DNA of 64,000 bases from an uncultured Porphyromonadaceae bacterium (GCA_949285425.1 CASEAJ010000097.1:1-64000); one strand, 5' to 3'; shown: positions 18,201 through 27,711, counted from the first letter of the stretch. Notes: a model not told the origin generated them from the sequence alone. A program made the numbers and translations.

Positions 18201-19328
18201 TCACACCCTCATCAGCTCGCTCATGATGAGGTTGGAGATGAGTATGCCCTCGACGCCGAGCCGTATGCAGCCGTCTGCCATCAGCGCATGGCCCGTGCGG
18301 ATGAACGGCCGGATGTTTTTCAGGCAATACTCGGTCCGTTCGCTTCCGAACAGACGTTCCAGCCGCTCCGTGTCAATGCCTTTCGCCGTCCGCAGCGAGA
18401 GCATGACGAAGTCGTTGTAGCGTTCGTCGGCAGACAAGGTCTCCTTTTCGGCGGGCACCGAGCCGGATTGGATGGCCTGCAGGTATCCGGCGATGGAACT
18501 CACGTTCCACTGTCGCGACGGTCCGTCGAACGAGTGTGCCGAAGGGCCCAATCCTATGTAGGGCACCTGTTCCCAGTAGGCCGAGTTGTGCCTCGAACGG
18601 CATCCGGGGCGTGCAAAGTTGGATATTTCGTAGGCCTCCAGTCCGTTCTCTCCGGTGCGTTGCAGCAGCAGGCGGTACATGGCGTTCATCTCATCGTCGC
18701 CCACGGCGGACAGTCTGCCGGCGGTGAGCAGGCGGTACATCGGCGTTCCCTCCTCGTAGCTCAGTCCGTAGGCCGAAAGGTGCTGCACGCCCGCATGCAG
18801 GGCCGTGTCCAGGTCGCGGCTCCAGTCATCCAGGGTCTGGCCGGGCAGTCCGTACATAAGGTCGATGCTGATGTTTCCGAAGCCGGCCTGCTGTGCATGG
18901 CTTATGGCCAGTGATGCTTGCCGTGCGGAGTGCCGCCGGTTCAGCAGGCGGAGGAAGCGGTCGTTGAAGGATTGTACGCCCATGCTGATGCGGTTGAACG
19001 GGAGGCTTGCCAGTTGGCCGAGGTATTCGCAGGTCAGGTCGTCCGGGTTGGCCTCTATGGTTATCTCCGCATCCCGTGCTATGTGCCAATGCCGGTTCAG
19101 TGCATCGAACAGGCGTTCGAAGTCAGCCTTTTTCAGCAGGCTTGGGGTGCCTCCGCCCAGATATACGGTATCGACCCGTGTGTCCGGCAAGTAGTCTTTC
19201 CGTAGCGACATTTCTGCGATGAGGGCATCGATGAAAGGAGGGATGAGTTCCTGTTTCGGTTCACTGTAAAAGCTGCAATAGCTGCACTTTTTTGCACAGA
19301 AGGGTATGTGGATGTATATGCCGGCCAT
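18201..19328 (-). CDS. hemW: HemW-type radical SAM protein (coproporphyrinogen III oxidase-like)
   Basis: 375 aa. The radical SAM cluster motif is at residues 11-20 (CAKKCSYCSF), followed by GGGTPSLL and the EANPDDLT segment of the HemN/HemW family. The CxxxCxxC ends in SF, as in HemW proteins, which act as heme chaperones rather than true HemN oxidases. Annotation pipelines often call it oxygen-independent coproporphyrinogen oxidase. The ATG at 19328 is supported by a promoter box 34 bp upstream. Divergent from the tRNA-Pro gene. Confidence 0.92.
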   Translation of the reverse strand: MAGIYIHIPFCAKKCSYCSFYSEPKQELIPPFIDALIAEMSLRKDYLPDTRVDTVYLGGGTPSLLKKADFERLFDALNRHWHIARDAEITIEANPDDLTCEYLGQLASLPFNRISMGVQSFNDRFLRLLNRRHSARQASLAISHAQQAGFGNISIDLMYGLPGQTLDDWSRDLDTALHAGVQHLSAYGLSYEEGTPMYRLLTAGRLSAVGDDEMNAMYRLLLQRTGENGLEAYEISNFARPGCRSRHNSAYWEQVPYIGLGPSAHSFDGPSRQWNVSSIAGYLQAIQSGSVPAEKETLSADERYNDFVMLSLRTAKGIDTERLERLFGSERTEYCLKNIRPFIRTGHALMADGCIRLGVEGILISNLIMSELMRV

Positions 19329-19361
19329 GGATGAATGTGTGAGAATGTTGGTTTGTCAAAG

Positions 19362-19369
19362 CAAAAATA
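19362..19369 (-). promoter_or_regulatory. Putative hemW promoter -7 box
   Basis: The minus strand reads TATTTTTG. It lies in the same 100-bp intergenic space as the divergent tRNA-Pro promoter. Confidence 0.5.
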
Positions 19370-19380
19370 TGAAAAATAAT

Positions 19381-19411
19381 TTGTCCGGTTGGGAAAAACA
19401 TTATATTTTTG
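19381..19411 (+). promoter_or_regulatory. tRNA-Pro promoter
   Basis: TTG at 19381-19383, 20 bp, then TATTTTTG at 19404-19411: both boxes of the Bacteroidales promoter at the right spacing, ending 20 bp before the tRNA. Confidence 0.7.
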
Positions 19412-19431
19412 CACCGCTTTTGAAAAAGCAA

Positions 19432-19506
19432 CGGGGTGTAGCGCAGTCCGGTTAGCGCACCTGCTTTGGGAGCAGGGGGTCGAAGGTTCGAATCCTTTCA
19501 CCCCGA
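19432..19506 (+). tRNA. tRNA-Pro (anticodon TGG)
   Basis: Full cloverleaf: acceptor CGGGGTG pairs with CACCCCG; the D-arm and the T-arm with GGTTCGAATCC are present. The anticodon stem CCTGC/GCAGG encloses the loop TTTGGGA, anticodon TGG at 19467-19469. The 3' CCA is not encoded (ACAAAT follows), so it must be added by a nucleotidyltransferase. Confidence 0.97.
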
Positions 19507-19523
19507 CAAATTTGGAATTATCG

Positions 19524-19557
19524 AGGCTACTTGATGAAAATCAGGTAGCCTTTTTTT
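19524..19557 (+). terminator. Rho-independent terminator after tRNA-Pro
   Basis: A 12-bp stem with one G-U pair (19524-19535 with 19540-19551), a GAAA tetraloop and a run of seven T. Confidence 0.9.
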
Positions 19558-19580
19558 GTTTGCTTTTTTGGAAAAAATAC

Positions 19581-19588
19581 TATTTTTG
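19581..19588 (+). promoter_or_regulatory. Putative rex promoter -7 box
   Basis: TATTTTTG, 23 bp before the rex ATG. A TTG at 19556-19558 lies 22 bp upstream, slightly wide for a -33 box. Confidence 0.55.
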
Positions 19589-19611
19589 CATGTCATTATC
19601 AAGTTGTTTTT

Positions 19612-20292
19612 ATGTCAAATGCACAAGTATCCATACTGTTTAATGTTCCGGAACCGACGTTGAGGCGTCTGCCGTGGTATTTGGCGTTTGCCCAGCTGGT
19701 TCAAAAGGATGGCGGACAGTATCTGTCGTCCACCCAGATTGCAAACAACATTGCCGTTGATGCGTCTATGGTGGCAAAAGACTTGTCATACGTGAATATA
19801 TCGGGACGTACGCGGGTAGGATACGAAGTGAATGAACTGGTACGTGTACTGGAACGTTTTTTGGGCTTTACCAATCCGCACAAGGCTTTTTTGTTTGGCG
19901 TCGGACGACTGGGAGGGGCTTTGCTGCACGATAACGGTTTGCTGCAGTTTGGTCTGGAGATAGTGGCCGGGTTTGATGTGAAATATGAACTGGCCGGAAG
20001 CAGTATAAACCGCATACCGGTGCATCACATCAGCCGTTTCCCCGAATTGCGGGAACAGACAGGGGTGGATATAGGAATTCTTACGGTACCGGTGGAGAAA
20101 GCCCAGTCGGTGTGTGACATGATGATAGAGGGAGGAATAAAGGCTGTGTGGAACTTTACACCGTTCCGCATACGGGTGCCTGAAAATGTGGTGGTGCAGA
20201 ATACCTCCATATATGCTCATTTGGCTGTTATGTTCAACCGCTTGAATACCATTAATGAAATAGAACAGAAAACTCGAACAGGCAAACAATGA
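19612..20292 (+). CDS. rex: Redox-sensing transcriptional repressor Rex
   Basis: Dimeric repressor that senses the NADH/NAD ratio, 226 aa. An N-terminal winged helix (PEPTLRRLPWYL ... SSTQIANNIAVDASMVAKDLSYV) is followed by a Rossmann domain with GVGRLGG at residues 96-102 and a C-terminal domain-swap helix. Family repressors control fermentative and respiratory genes. It is followed, with a 4-bp overlap, by a fumarylacetoacetase-family gene and then porU, so the T9SS gene may be transcribed from the rex promoter. Confidence 0.95.
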   Translation: MSNAQVSILFNVPEPTLRRLPWYLAFAQLVQKDGGQYLSSTQIANNIAVDASMVAKDLSYVNISGRTRVGYEVNELVRVLERFLGFTNPHKAFLFGVGRLGGALLHDNGLLQFGLEIVAGFDVKYELAGSSINRIPVHHISRFPELREQTGVDIGILTVPVEKAQSVCDMMIEGGIKAVWNFTPFRIRVPENVVVQNTSIYAHLAVMFNRLNTINEIEQKTRTGKQ

Positions 20293-20900
20293 AAATCATT
20301 GCGATAGGGCATAATTATCGGGAACACAACAAAGAATTGGATTGTGAAAATCCGGAGGAGCCGGTAGTATTCTTGAAACCGGACACGGCCTTGCTGCGCA
20401 ACAACAAGCCGTTTTTCATTCCCGATTTCACTCATGAACTGCATTATGAAACGGAACTTATTGTCCGGATCAATCGCTTGGGAAAGAACATAGCTCCCCG
20501 TTTTGCCTGTCGGTATTACTCGGAAGTCGGTTTGGGCGTTGACTTTACGGCCCGTGACTTGCAACGTGAATTGCGGGCGGCAGGCAAGCCATGGGAACTG
20601 TGCAAGGGCTTTGATGGCTCGGCTGTAGTCAGTGAATTCGTTCCGTTGGACCGTTTGGGCAATGTGCAGCAGTTGAGTTTTCGGCTCGACATAAACGGAC
20701 GGACTGTACAACAGGGAAATACGGCCGATATGATATTTTCGGTAGATGAACTGATTGCTTATGTAAGCCGTTTTTTTACATTGAAAATAGGAGATATCCT
20801 TTTTACGGGCACTCCGGTCGGGGTGGGGAAAGTGGAAATAGATGACCGGCTCGAAGGATATATTGGAAATGAAAAAATGTTTGATTTTAAGGTAAAATAG
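20289..20900 (+). CDS. Fumarylacetoacetate hydrolase family protein
   Basis: Single-domain FAH-family enzyme of 203 aa, usually an acylpyruvate hydrolase or oxaloacetate decarboxylase-type enzyme needing a divalent metal. Visible family features are FLKPDTAL, the metal-binding acidic pair in HYETELIVRI, the GVDFTARDLQ segment and GDILFTGTPVGVG. The start overlaps the rex stop codon (ATGA), suggesting translational coupling. The substrate cannot be told from sequence. Confidence 0.88.
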   Translation: MKIIAIGHNYREHNKELDCENPEEPVVFLKPDTALLRNNKPFFIPDFTHELHYETELIVRINRLGKNIAPRFACRYYSEVGLGVDFTARDLQRELRAAGKPWELCKGFDGSAVVSEFVPLDRLGNVQQLSFRLDINGRTVQQGNTADMIFSVDELIAYVSRFFTLKIGDILFTGTPVGVGKVEIDDRLEGYIGNEKMFDFKVK

Positions 20901-20901
20901 G

Positions 20902-23900
20902 GTGGTGGAGTATAATTTGAGGTTGGAGTGTAGAAAAATACTGCTTGCGTTATTGTTGCTTTGTGGCACGTTGCTTTGCCACGCATCGGTCCATGTGTTT
21001 GCGGATAAATCTGTACTTGCGGAAGGCCGTTTTGTGAGGGTGCAGATTAGAGAAAGCGGTGTGTATAAATTGACATACGCACAACTGCAGGCTAAAGGCA
21101 TCGATCCGGAAAATGTGAGAGTATTTGGATATGGTGGTGCGGTTTTGGACGAGGATTTCACAAAGGCAATGCCGGATGATTTGCCCGAGATAGCTGTTTA
21201 TGATACGGGCAGTGCCATATTGTTTTATGCTCAGGGAGTCACCCGCTGGACGTATGATGCCGGACTGGACATGTTTGTGCATACGACGAACCCTTACGCA
21301 GATTATGGATGTTATTTTGTGACATCAGATGATATAGGGGAAAGAAAACGCATTGTCGAGCAGCCTCCCGTAACATCGGGAAACGCCAAACTGATGACAG
21401 AGTTTACTGACTATGCTGTTCATGAAGAAGAGTTGTATTCACCCGTAAAAGCGGGACGTGAATTGTATGGCGAGAAATTGGCAGTAGGTGACAGGTTGGA
21501 TGTTTCCTTTGACTTTCCCAATATGCTTTCGGAGACAAACATGCGGGTGCGGCTTGATGTCATCAACAATTCAACCAAAACGGTGGATGGAAATGGAAAG
21601 GTGACAAAAAACAATGTCTCTACTTTTTCATTGACCCATGGTTCCTTGTCACATAAATTGCAGGTCGATGGACGATACAACTATGATATAGTGACTCCAC
21701 GCGACACGTGTTTTTCCTACAATTCGAATGGTGAGGAGCACTTGGCTTTTTCGCTGGGTTTCAGCAATGACAAGGAGGCTACGGCAACGGGGTATTTGAA
21801 TTTCCTTGAAATAAACGTACGTCGCAAGTTGGCATTGGAAGGCGCTTTCATGATGTTTCATAACAAAGACATAGCATCTGCGACGTATAACTGTTATCAG
21901 TTGCAGGCAAATGGCAGCAGGAACGTATGTGTATGGGATGTGACAGACCCCCAGCAGGTGCAACAATTGTCTGCACAACATGCAGGGCAAGCCGTGGAGT
22001 TTATCGATGAGGCAAGTCGTGTGAAATCTTATGTTGCCATTGATCTCGAATCCGTAGACGACATTCCTTCCGCAAGTTTGCTGGATGAAGTTCCGAATCA
22101 AAATCTGCATGCCATGGGACCGACCGACATGTTGATCATTACACATGAAAATTTTAAATCGGAAGCCGAACGCTTGGCACAGGCACATGCGGAGTATAAT
22201 AACGGACTGAAAGTAAGTGTTGTTACTGCCAACGAGGTTTATAATGAATTTTCTTCGGGAACCCCTGATGCAACGGCTTATCGCAGGGTGTGTAAAATGT
22301 TGTATGACCGTTATGGAAACAGTACGGCTGATAAGTTGAAATATCTGTTGTTGATAGGCAAAGGCTCATTTGACAATCGTGGACGGTTAAGTGCTTCGGG
22401 TGACAGATTCTTGCTTACGTTTCAGGCTTCAGCTTCGACCAACAGTACCAAAGCATATGCAACCGATGATTACTTTGGCCTGTTGGATGATAAGGAAGGA
22501 ACCAGCATTGGGGGAAAAGACCGGATTGATATAGGCATTGGCCGTTTCCCGGTGCGAACAGCAGATGAAGCCAAGAATGTGGTGGATAAAACCATCCGTT
22601 ACATGAAAGGGGAAGATTATGGTTCGTGGAGAAACCAGCTGTGCTTTATAGGTGATGATGGTGATAGTGGCAGCCACATGCGTCAGGTTGATGGTTTTGC
22701 CGATAATATAAACCGTGCATATCCTGGTTTCAAAATCAATAAGATATTGTTGGATGCATACCAGTATGATGGACAGGGTGGAGGTTATCCTACCGCAAAA
22801 CGTCATTTTCAGGATTTGATGGCTTCCGGCTTGCTTTTGGTCAATTATATGGGGCATGGTACCGTGAACGGTTGGGGAGACATATTGAACCTTTCCGAAA
22901 TACAGTCGTTTGATAATGCCTATTATCCTCTGTTTGTGTCGGGAACATGTGAATTTTCCCGTTTCGACAGAGAGTATATAACAGCCGGAGAAGCACTTTT
23001 GAAAAATCCTCAAGGAGGTGCTATCGGAGTATTTTCGGCAACACGTACGGTGTATCAGAATTATAATGAGACCATAGTGAAGCATTTTTTGGATTCTGTG
23101 GTTGCACTTTCAAAGAAGAATCATTTAACAGTCGGCGATGCTGTAAGGCAAGCAAAGAATGTTTCTTTTGGCGATATGAACCGTATTGGTCCTAACACGT
23201 TGTCTTATGTTTATTTTGGTGACCCGGCTGTAAGGCTGCATTATCCGACAGACTTTTCTGTTCGTGTGGCCGACTTGACAGACCGTCAGGGAAATGACAC
23301 ACTGAAAGCTATGTCAGTTGCAACGTTAAAGGGATTTATTGCCGACGTGCAAGGGGAACAACGGAATGATTTTAACGGAGAAGTGGAAATCACTTTGCAG
23401 GATAAAGAAGAACGGCGGAAAACCTTGGCAAATGGAAGTAACACACCTTATTCATATAAGGATCGTACGGTTGTGTCGATAGGAAAAGCCAAAGTAAAGG
23501 ACGGTGAATTTGAGTACACGTTCATGCTCCCGAAGGATATCAAATATAATTACGGTAAAGGTAATTTTATTTTTTATGCTTTGGACAGTGTGAGAGGTGA
23601 AGCGCAGGGATATTTTAATGACTTTATCATAGGTGGTTATAATGAAGATTTTGTGGATGATACCACTGGACCGGATGTGTCGTTGTATTTGAATGATGAA
23701 ACGTTTGTTTCGGGTGATGTGGTGAATGAGGAACCTGTGTTTTTTGCCGATTTGTATGATCCGAATGGAATCAGTCTGTATAGTGTCACTCCCGGACATG
23801 ACTTGATGTTGTGTTTAGACAATGAATATTGGTATCCTTTGGGAGAACATTATGAAACCTTATCCGGTGACTACAGAACGGGAAGTGTTATGTATCCTCT

Positions 23901-24297
23901 GCCCGAACAAGCGGAGGGAAAGCATGTGCTGATGCTTAGAGCCTGGGACTTGTTGGGTAATTCAACTGTAAAAACATTGGAGTATGAAGTGGTTGCCGGG
24001 CGGAAAGAACCTTCGGGCTTCTCCGTGTTGTGCTACCCGAATCCGGTAAAATCGATAGCCAATATCCGGATCACATATCCTGAAAGCAATGAGGTGGAAC
24101 GGGTCACTTTGGATATATTTGACTTGTCGGGCAGAAGAATTTGGACACAGGAGCAAGATGGCTTGGATGCCGTTTCGTGGAATGTCTTGAATTCGGAAGG
24201 AGGAGTAGCTCCTGAAGGTGTATATGTGTTGCGTACAAGTGTTTATACAAAGTCAGGAACAGTTTTGACAGAATCATATAAAATTATGGTGCAGTGA
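20902..24297 (+). CDS. porU: Type IX secretion system sortase PorU
   Basis: Cell-surface cysteine protease of 1131 aa (gingipain, C25 family) that removes T9SS sorting domains and attaches cargo to surface lipopolysaccharide. It has a signal peptide (about 10-28) and a gingipain-like catalytic domain with His in NYMGHGTVNGWGD and Cys in FVSGTCEFSRFD. The C-terminal type A sorting-like domain runs from about residue 1035 (CYPNPVKSIANI ... DIFDLSGRRIW ... GVYVLRTSVY). The likely start is a GTG at 20902 (a second GTG follows at once), since no ATG precedes the signal sequence. It lies 1 bp after the FAH-family stop and is followed by its partner porV, as in Porphyromonas gingivalis. Confidence 0.93.
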   Translation: MVEYNLRLECRKILLALLLLCGTLLCHASVHVFADKSVLAEGRFVRVQIRESGVYKLTYAQLQAKGIDPENVRVFGYGGAVLDEDFTKAMPDDLPEIAVYDTGSAILFYAQGVTRWTYDAGLDMFVHTTNPYADYGCYFVTSDDIGERKRIVEQPPVTSGNAKLMTEFTDYAVHEEELYSPVKAGRELYGEKLAVGDRLDVSFDFPNMLSETNMRVRLDVINNSTKTVDGNGKVTKNNVSTFSLTHGSLSHKLQVDGRYNYDIVTPRDTCFSYNSNGEEHLAFSLGFSNDKEATATGYLNFLEINVRRKLALEGAFMMFHNKDIASATYNCYQLQANGSRNVCVWDVTDPQQVQQLSAQHAGQAVEFIDEASRVKSYVAIDLESVDDIPSASLLDEVPNQNLHAMGPTDMLIITHENFKSEAERLAQAHAEYNNGLKVSVVTANEVYNEFSSGTPDATAYRRVCKMLYDRYGNSTADKLKYLLLIGKGSFDNRGRLSASGDRFLLTFQASASTNSTKAYATDDYFGLLDDKEGTSIGGKDRIDIGIGRFPVRTADEAKNVVDKTIRYMKGEDYGSWRNQLCFIGDDGDSGSHMRQVDGFADNINRAYPGFKINKILLDAYQYDGQGGGYPTAKRHFQDLMASGLLLVNYMGHGTVNGWGDILNLSEIQSFDNAYYPLFVSGTCEFSRFDREYITAGEALLKNPQGGAIGVFSATRTVYQNYNETIVKHFLDSVVALSKKNHLTVGDAVRQAKNVSFGDMNRIGPNTLSYVYFGDPAVRLHYPTDFSVRVADLTDRQGNDTLKAMSVATLKGFIADVQGEQRNDFNGEVEITLQDKEERRKTLANGSNTPYSYKDRTVVSIGKAKVKDGEFEYTFMLPKDIKYNYGKGNFIFYALDSVRGEAQGYFNDFIIGGYNEDFVDDTTGPDVSLYLNDETFVSGDVVNEEPVFFADLYDPNGISLYSVTPGHDLMLCLDNEYWYPLGEHYETLSGDYRTGSVMYPLPEQAEGKHVLMLRAWDLLGNSTVKTLEYEVVAGRKEPSGFSVLCYPNPVKSIANIRITYPESNEVERVTLDIFDLSGRRIWTQEQDGLDAVSWNVLNSEGGVAPEGVYVLRTSVYTKSGTVLTESYKIMVQ

Positions 24298-24299
24298 GG

Positions 24300-24330
24300 C
24301 AATAAAAATGGGGATATACCGTTTTTATTG
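24300..24330. terminator. Hairpin between porU and porV
   Basis: A 12-bp stem with one wobble pair (24300-24311 with 24319-24330) and a 7-base loop; the 3' arm is T-rich but no long T tail follows. It may attenuate transcription between porU and porV. Confidence 0.45.
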
Positions 24331-24405
24331 TCAAATCGGAGAAATATAGAAGCGATTTGAATAAATGATAAAATAGATAGAAAACAATAACAGTTTAAAT
24401 TACGA

Positions 24406-25554
24406 ATGAAAAAAAAGATTTTAATTTCATTATTGGGCGTTACTTCCTTTTTGGCAGTTAACGCAGAAGATCCGGTTGGTAATAAATGGGATTCCAATTT
24501 GAATCCATTGTATTCGGCTATACCTTCGCTTTCAATCGCTCCGGATGCGAGAGGCGGTGGCATGGGCGATGTGGGAGCTGCCACTACTCCCGATGTGTTT
24601 TCACAACACTGGAATCCGTCCAAATATGCTTTTATGGAAAGCAAGGTGGGCTTTGCCTTTTCTTATACACCTTGGTTGCGTACGTTGGTGGAAGATATCA
24701 ATCTCGGTTATGTGTGCGGATATTGGAAATTGGGTGACTTGCAGGCATTCAGTGCTTCGTTCCGTTATTTTTCTATGGGTAATGTGACGTTGAGAGAGAA
24801 TGAATATGATAATGGATTTATTGCGAATCCTAATGAATTTGCCGTTGACTTGGCTTATTCGCGTAAGTTGTCGGAACATTTTTCTGCAGCAGTGGCCTTC
24901 CGTTACATTCGTGGTGACTTGAATGTGCCGGCAACGAATGCAGAAACAGACCAGACTTATCCGGCCAATGCGGTTTCTGCAGACATTGCTGCCTATTATC
25001 AGACTCCGATTACCTTGTCTACCGGAGATGCCAAACTGGCTTTCGGTTTGAACATATCCAATATAGGTACAACCGTCAGCTACGATGAAGGTGTAACCAA
25101 GAACTATCTTCCGACCAATTTCCGTTTGGGAGGTTCGTTCGAAATTCCTTTTGATGACTATAATAGTTTGTCAATCAATGCCGATGTAAACAAACTGTTG
25201 ATCATTACCCGAAAAGGAAAATATGCTGATGAATATGGAACGATGTCTCCTATTGCTGGTATTTTCAATTCGTTCGCTGATTCTTCTTTTGGTGAGGAAA
25301 TGCGCGAAATCACTTGGTCTGCCGGTTTGGAATATTCGTACAATAAGCAATTTTTTGTGCGTGCAGGTTATTTCAATGAACATATAAGCAAAGGAGGTCG
25401 TAAGTATTTTACGGCCGGTGCAGGTTTCAAGTTGAACGTGTTCCAGTTGGATGCAGGTTATGTTATTGCCACATCACCTGCCAACCCTTTGAACAATACA
25501 TTACGCATATCTCTTTCATTTGATATGTTTGGGTTGAAAGCTTTGGCAGACTAA
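24406..25554 (+). CDS. porV: Type IX secretion system outer-membrane protein PorV
   Basis: 382 aa with a signal peptide (about 1-21). It is a FadL-like beta barrel (alternating amphipathic strands, ending IATSPANPLNNTLRISLSFDM) with the family N-terminal segment AIPSLSIAPDARGGGMGDVGAATTPD split across residues about 39-66. PorV (LptO) shuttles T9SS cargo from the translocon to PorU. Lies 108 bp after porU and is followed by a strong terminator. Confidence 0.93.
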   Translation: MKKKILISLLGVTSFLAVNAEDPVGNKWDSNLNPLYSAIPSLSIAPDARGGGMGDVGAATTPDVFSQHWNPSKYAFMESKVGFAFSYTPWLRTLVEDINLGYVCGYWKLGDLQAFSASFRYFSMGNVTLRENEYDNGFIANPNEFAVDLAYSRKLSEHFSAAVAFRYIRGDLNVPATNAETDQTYPANAVSADIAAYYQTPITLSTGDAKLAFGLNISNIGTTVSYDEGVTKNYLPTNFRLGGSFEIPFDDYNSLSINADVNKLLIITRKGKYADEYGTMSPIAGIFNSFADSSFGEEMREITWSAGLEYSYNKQFFVRAGYFNEHISKGGRKYFTAGAGFKLNVFQLDAGYVIATSPANPLNNTLRISLSFDMFGLKALAD

Positions 25555-25571
25555 AAATCAGTATAAACACA

Positions 25572-25610
25572 ATAAGCCTCTTCCTGTCTTCGGAGGAGGC
25601 TTATTTTATT
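25572..25610 (+). terminator. Rho-independent terminator after porV
   Basis: A 13-bp stem with one G-U pair (25572-25584 with 25592-25604), a 7-base loop and a T-rich tail. Confidence 0.85.
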
Positions 25611-25623
25611 TATTCGGTCATTT

Positions 25624-26100
25624 ATGAATATACGTGTTGGTTTTGGCTATGATGTTCATGTATTTGCACCCGGACGTGAACTGTGGTTGGGGGGTGTCAA
25701 AATAGAATATGAGAAAGGATTGTTGGGGCATTCGGATGCCGATGTACTTATTCATGCTTTGTGCGATGCCTTGTTAGGGGCGGCAAACCTGCGTGATATA
25801 GGCTTTCATTTTCCGGATACAGATGCAGAATGCAAGAATATCGACAGCAAGATATTGTTGAGGAAGACCATGGGGCTTTTGAGGGAACGGGGATATGAAT
25901 TTGGCAATGCCGATTGCACGATATGTGCCGAACAGCCTAAAATCAATCCGCATGTGGAAGCTATGCAAGCTTGTCTGGCCGAAGTGATGGGCACAGACAA
26001 GGATTGCATTTCCATAAAAGCGACAACGATGGAAAAGATGGGCTTTGTAGGAAGAAAAGAAGGTATTGCTGCTTATGCAACGGTATTGATAGGTAAATGA
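25624..26100 (+). CDS. ispF: 2-C-methyl-D-erythritol 2,4-cyclodiphosphate synthase
   Basis: MEP-pathway enzyme forming the cyclodiphosphate intermediate in isoprenoid biosynthesis, 158 aa. Metal and active-site motifs are GYDVHVF (Asp/His), LLGHSDADVLIHALCDALLGA and KATTMEKMGFVGRKEGI. The ATG lies 20 bp after the porV terminator; no promoter box was recognised, so read-through is possible. As far as I recall, the porU-porV-ispF order also occurs in Porphyromonas gingivalis. Confidence 0.97.
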   Translation: MNIRVGFGYDVHVFAPGRELWLGGVKIEYEKGLLGHSDADVLIHALCDALLGAANLRDIGFHFPDTDAECKNIDSKILLRKTMGLLRERGYEFGNADCTICAEQPKINPHVEAMQACLAEVMGTDKDCISIKATTMEKMGFVGRKEGIAAYATVLIGK

Positions 26101-26175
26101 AACCGATTCCGGAAACGACCTGTGGCGGAAAAAGTTCGAAAACAAAGGCTGCGAGACAAGTCGTTTGGCGTAGGT

Positions 26176-26970
26176 TTAATTGCCTGTTGTTGACTTGCCT
26201 GAAATTTCTTTGTGTACATATCTTCCCTGATTTTGGGTTATGTCGCCATACTCTATTGCTCTGACAGGACAATGGTGGATGCATGCGGTACATTGTATGC
26301 AGGTATCTTTCCATGTCGGGTGGCCGTTTTGCATGACAATTGTTTTTGTAGGACATAATTTTGCACATAAACCGCAGGATGTACATGCGTCGGTTGCGTA
26401 AAATTTATTTTTCCCTACGACAAAAGAGCAGAACAGGGGATGTATAATGTAGCTTTTTAAAAATGGTTTGCTGCCTGTAATGTAGAACGTTTTATGCTGG
26501 TCGGTGCGTATGTCGGTTATGATTTCGTCCAACAGTTTTGGAGCCGCCGTTAGTTTGCTTGTTTCTGTATCTTTGTCATCAACTCCGAACCCTTTCATCA
26601 AGATGTAATTGTTGGGCATTTGTATAGAGTATGTTTTAGTCAGCAGGAGTCCCCGTTTTGACAAAGTCTTTTTCAGCATTCGGTCGGTATATCCACAATT
26701 GTCGCCACAAGTGCAGATGGCATATATAGCTTGGCCTGCATAGTTGTCGAACGACAGTCGTGAGATGAAACGCTTGACTAAAACAGCCGGCCCCCATGAG
26801 TGGACCGGGAACACAAAAAATACCCGTTCGTTCTCTTTCAAGGTATACCGAAGGAGCCCGTTTGTGGTGTTCAGTTCATCGGCAATGGATATTATCTGGT
26901 CATTGAAAGCAAGTCCTATTTGTTTGGCAACCCAATGAGAATTGCCGGTACCTGAGAAATAAAATATCAT
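26176..26970 (-). CDS. EFR1-type flavodoxin/ferredoxin fusion protein
   Basis: 264 aa. An N-terminal flavodoxin-like domain with the FMN phosphate loop FSGTGNSHW (residues about 5-13) is followed by a C-terminal two-[4Fe-4S] ferredoxin domain with CxxCxxCxxxCP clusters (CTSCGLCAKLCP and CIQCTACIHHCP). EFR1 family ferrodoxins are common anaerobe electron carriers of unclear specific role. Own promoter 25 bp upstream. Confidence 0.9.
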   Translation of the reverse strand: MIFYFSGTGNSHWVAKQIGLAFNDQIISIADELNTTNGLLRYTLKENERVFFVFPVHSWGPAVLVKRFISRLSFDNYAGQAIYAICTCGDNCGYTDRMLKKTLSKRGLLLTKTYSIQMPNNYILMKGFGVDDKDTETSKLTAAPKLLDEIITDIRTDQHKTFYITGSKPFLKSYIIHPLFCSFVVGKNKFYATDACTSCGLCAKLCPTKTIVMQNGHPTWKDTCIQCTACIHHCPVRAIEYGDITQNQGRYVHKEISGKSTTGN

Positions 26971-26994
26971 AAGCTACTTGTTTATATCTGCTTG

Positions 26995-27002
26995 CAAAGA
27001 TA
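26995..27002 (-). promoter_or_regulatory. Putative EFR1 gene promoter -7 box
   Basis: The minus strand reads TATCTTTG, giving an 18-nt leader. Confidence 0.5.
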
Positions 27003-27201
27003 ATGTAAACTGTTGTAAAAGTTGCCATTTTGTATGAATAGACAGGATAAGTGATTTGTTTACAGACTAAAAGAAAAGAATTTTCTTTTCTATGGAGTTG
27101 TTTTGGGCCTCCGTGCGTGTTATGCAAGACAATGAAAATCGCTGCATGTGGCCAGGGGGGAGATATGAAGAATTTATGATGTGTATAATAAATATGTTTT
27201 T

Positions 27202-27606
27202 ATGAAAATAAAAGAATATTTCAGAAACGACCGATTTGCATACAATGCAGGAGTGGAATTACTGGAAGTTAGACCTGGGTATGCCAAAGCTCGTATGAAG
27301 ATAACTCCAGAGCATTTGAATGCAGGTGGGGTGTGTCAGGGAGGTGCTATCTTTACGTTAGCCGACTTTGTTTTTGGTGTTGCCAGCAATGCAGGAGGGC
27401 ATCTTACGTTCTCCATTAATGCCTCGATGAATTATTTTCGTTCCGAACGCGAAGGATATCTGTATGCCGAAGCACGTGAAGTGTTTGATCATAGCAAGTT
27501 ATCGAATTGTGAAGTGCAAGTGCGTAATGAGGCCGGTCAGCTAGTGGCTACTTATACAGGGACAGGATTCAGAAAAACGACAGAACTCTCGTTTGATGAT
27601 ATTTGA
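27202..27606 (+). CDS. PaaI-type hotdog-fold thioesterase
   Basis: 134 aa from the ATG at 27202; a GTG seven codons earlier is less likely. Hotdog-fold signature: LNAGGVCQGGAIFTLADFVFGVASNAGG with the following beta strands (SINASMNYFRSEREG, LSNCEVQVRNEAGQLVATYTGTG). It probably hydrolyses an acyl-CoA; the substrate is unknown. Convergent with the acetyltransferase gene downstream. Confidence 0.88.
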   Translation: MKIKEYFRNDRFAYNAGVELLEVRPGYAKARMKITPEHLNAGGVCQGGAIFTLADFVFGVASNAGGHLTFSINASMNYFRSEREGYLYAEAREVFDHSKLSNCEVQVRNEAGQLVATYTGTGFRKTTELSFDDI

Positions 27607-27640
27607 TATGCAGCAAAGCATAACTTGGTCTGTTACTGAC

Positions 27641-27687
27641 AAAAAAATGTGTGAATGAGAAAGACAAGAAGTCATCTCATTCACACA
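27641..27687 (-). terminator. Terminator between thioesterase and maa genes
   Basis: A perfect 13-bp stem (27648-27660 with 27675-27687). Seven A at 27641-27647 supply a T tail for the minus-strand gene; on the plus strand the tail is weak. Confidence 0.75.
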
Positions 27688-27711
27688 AATGCTGAATAAT
27701 ATAGGCGCTTA

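Noticed and set aside
17071..18420. 449-codon plus-strand open frame
   Set aside because: It runs antisense through the HU/winged-helix gene, across array C and into hemW; no family likeness, and composition follows from GC-rich codons on the other strand.
20217..21161. 314-codon minus-strand open frame
   Set aside because: Shadow of the FAH-family gene and the start of porU.
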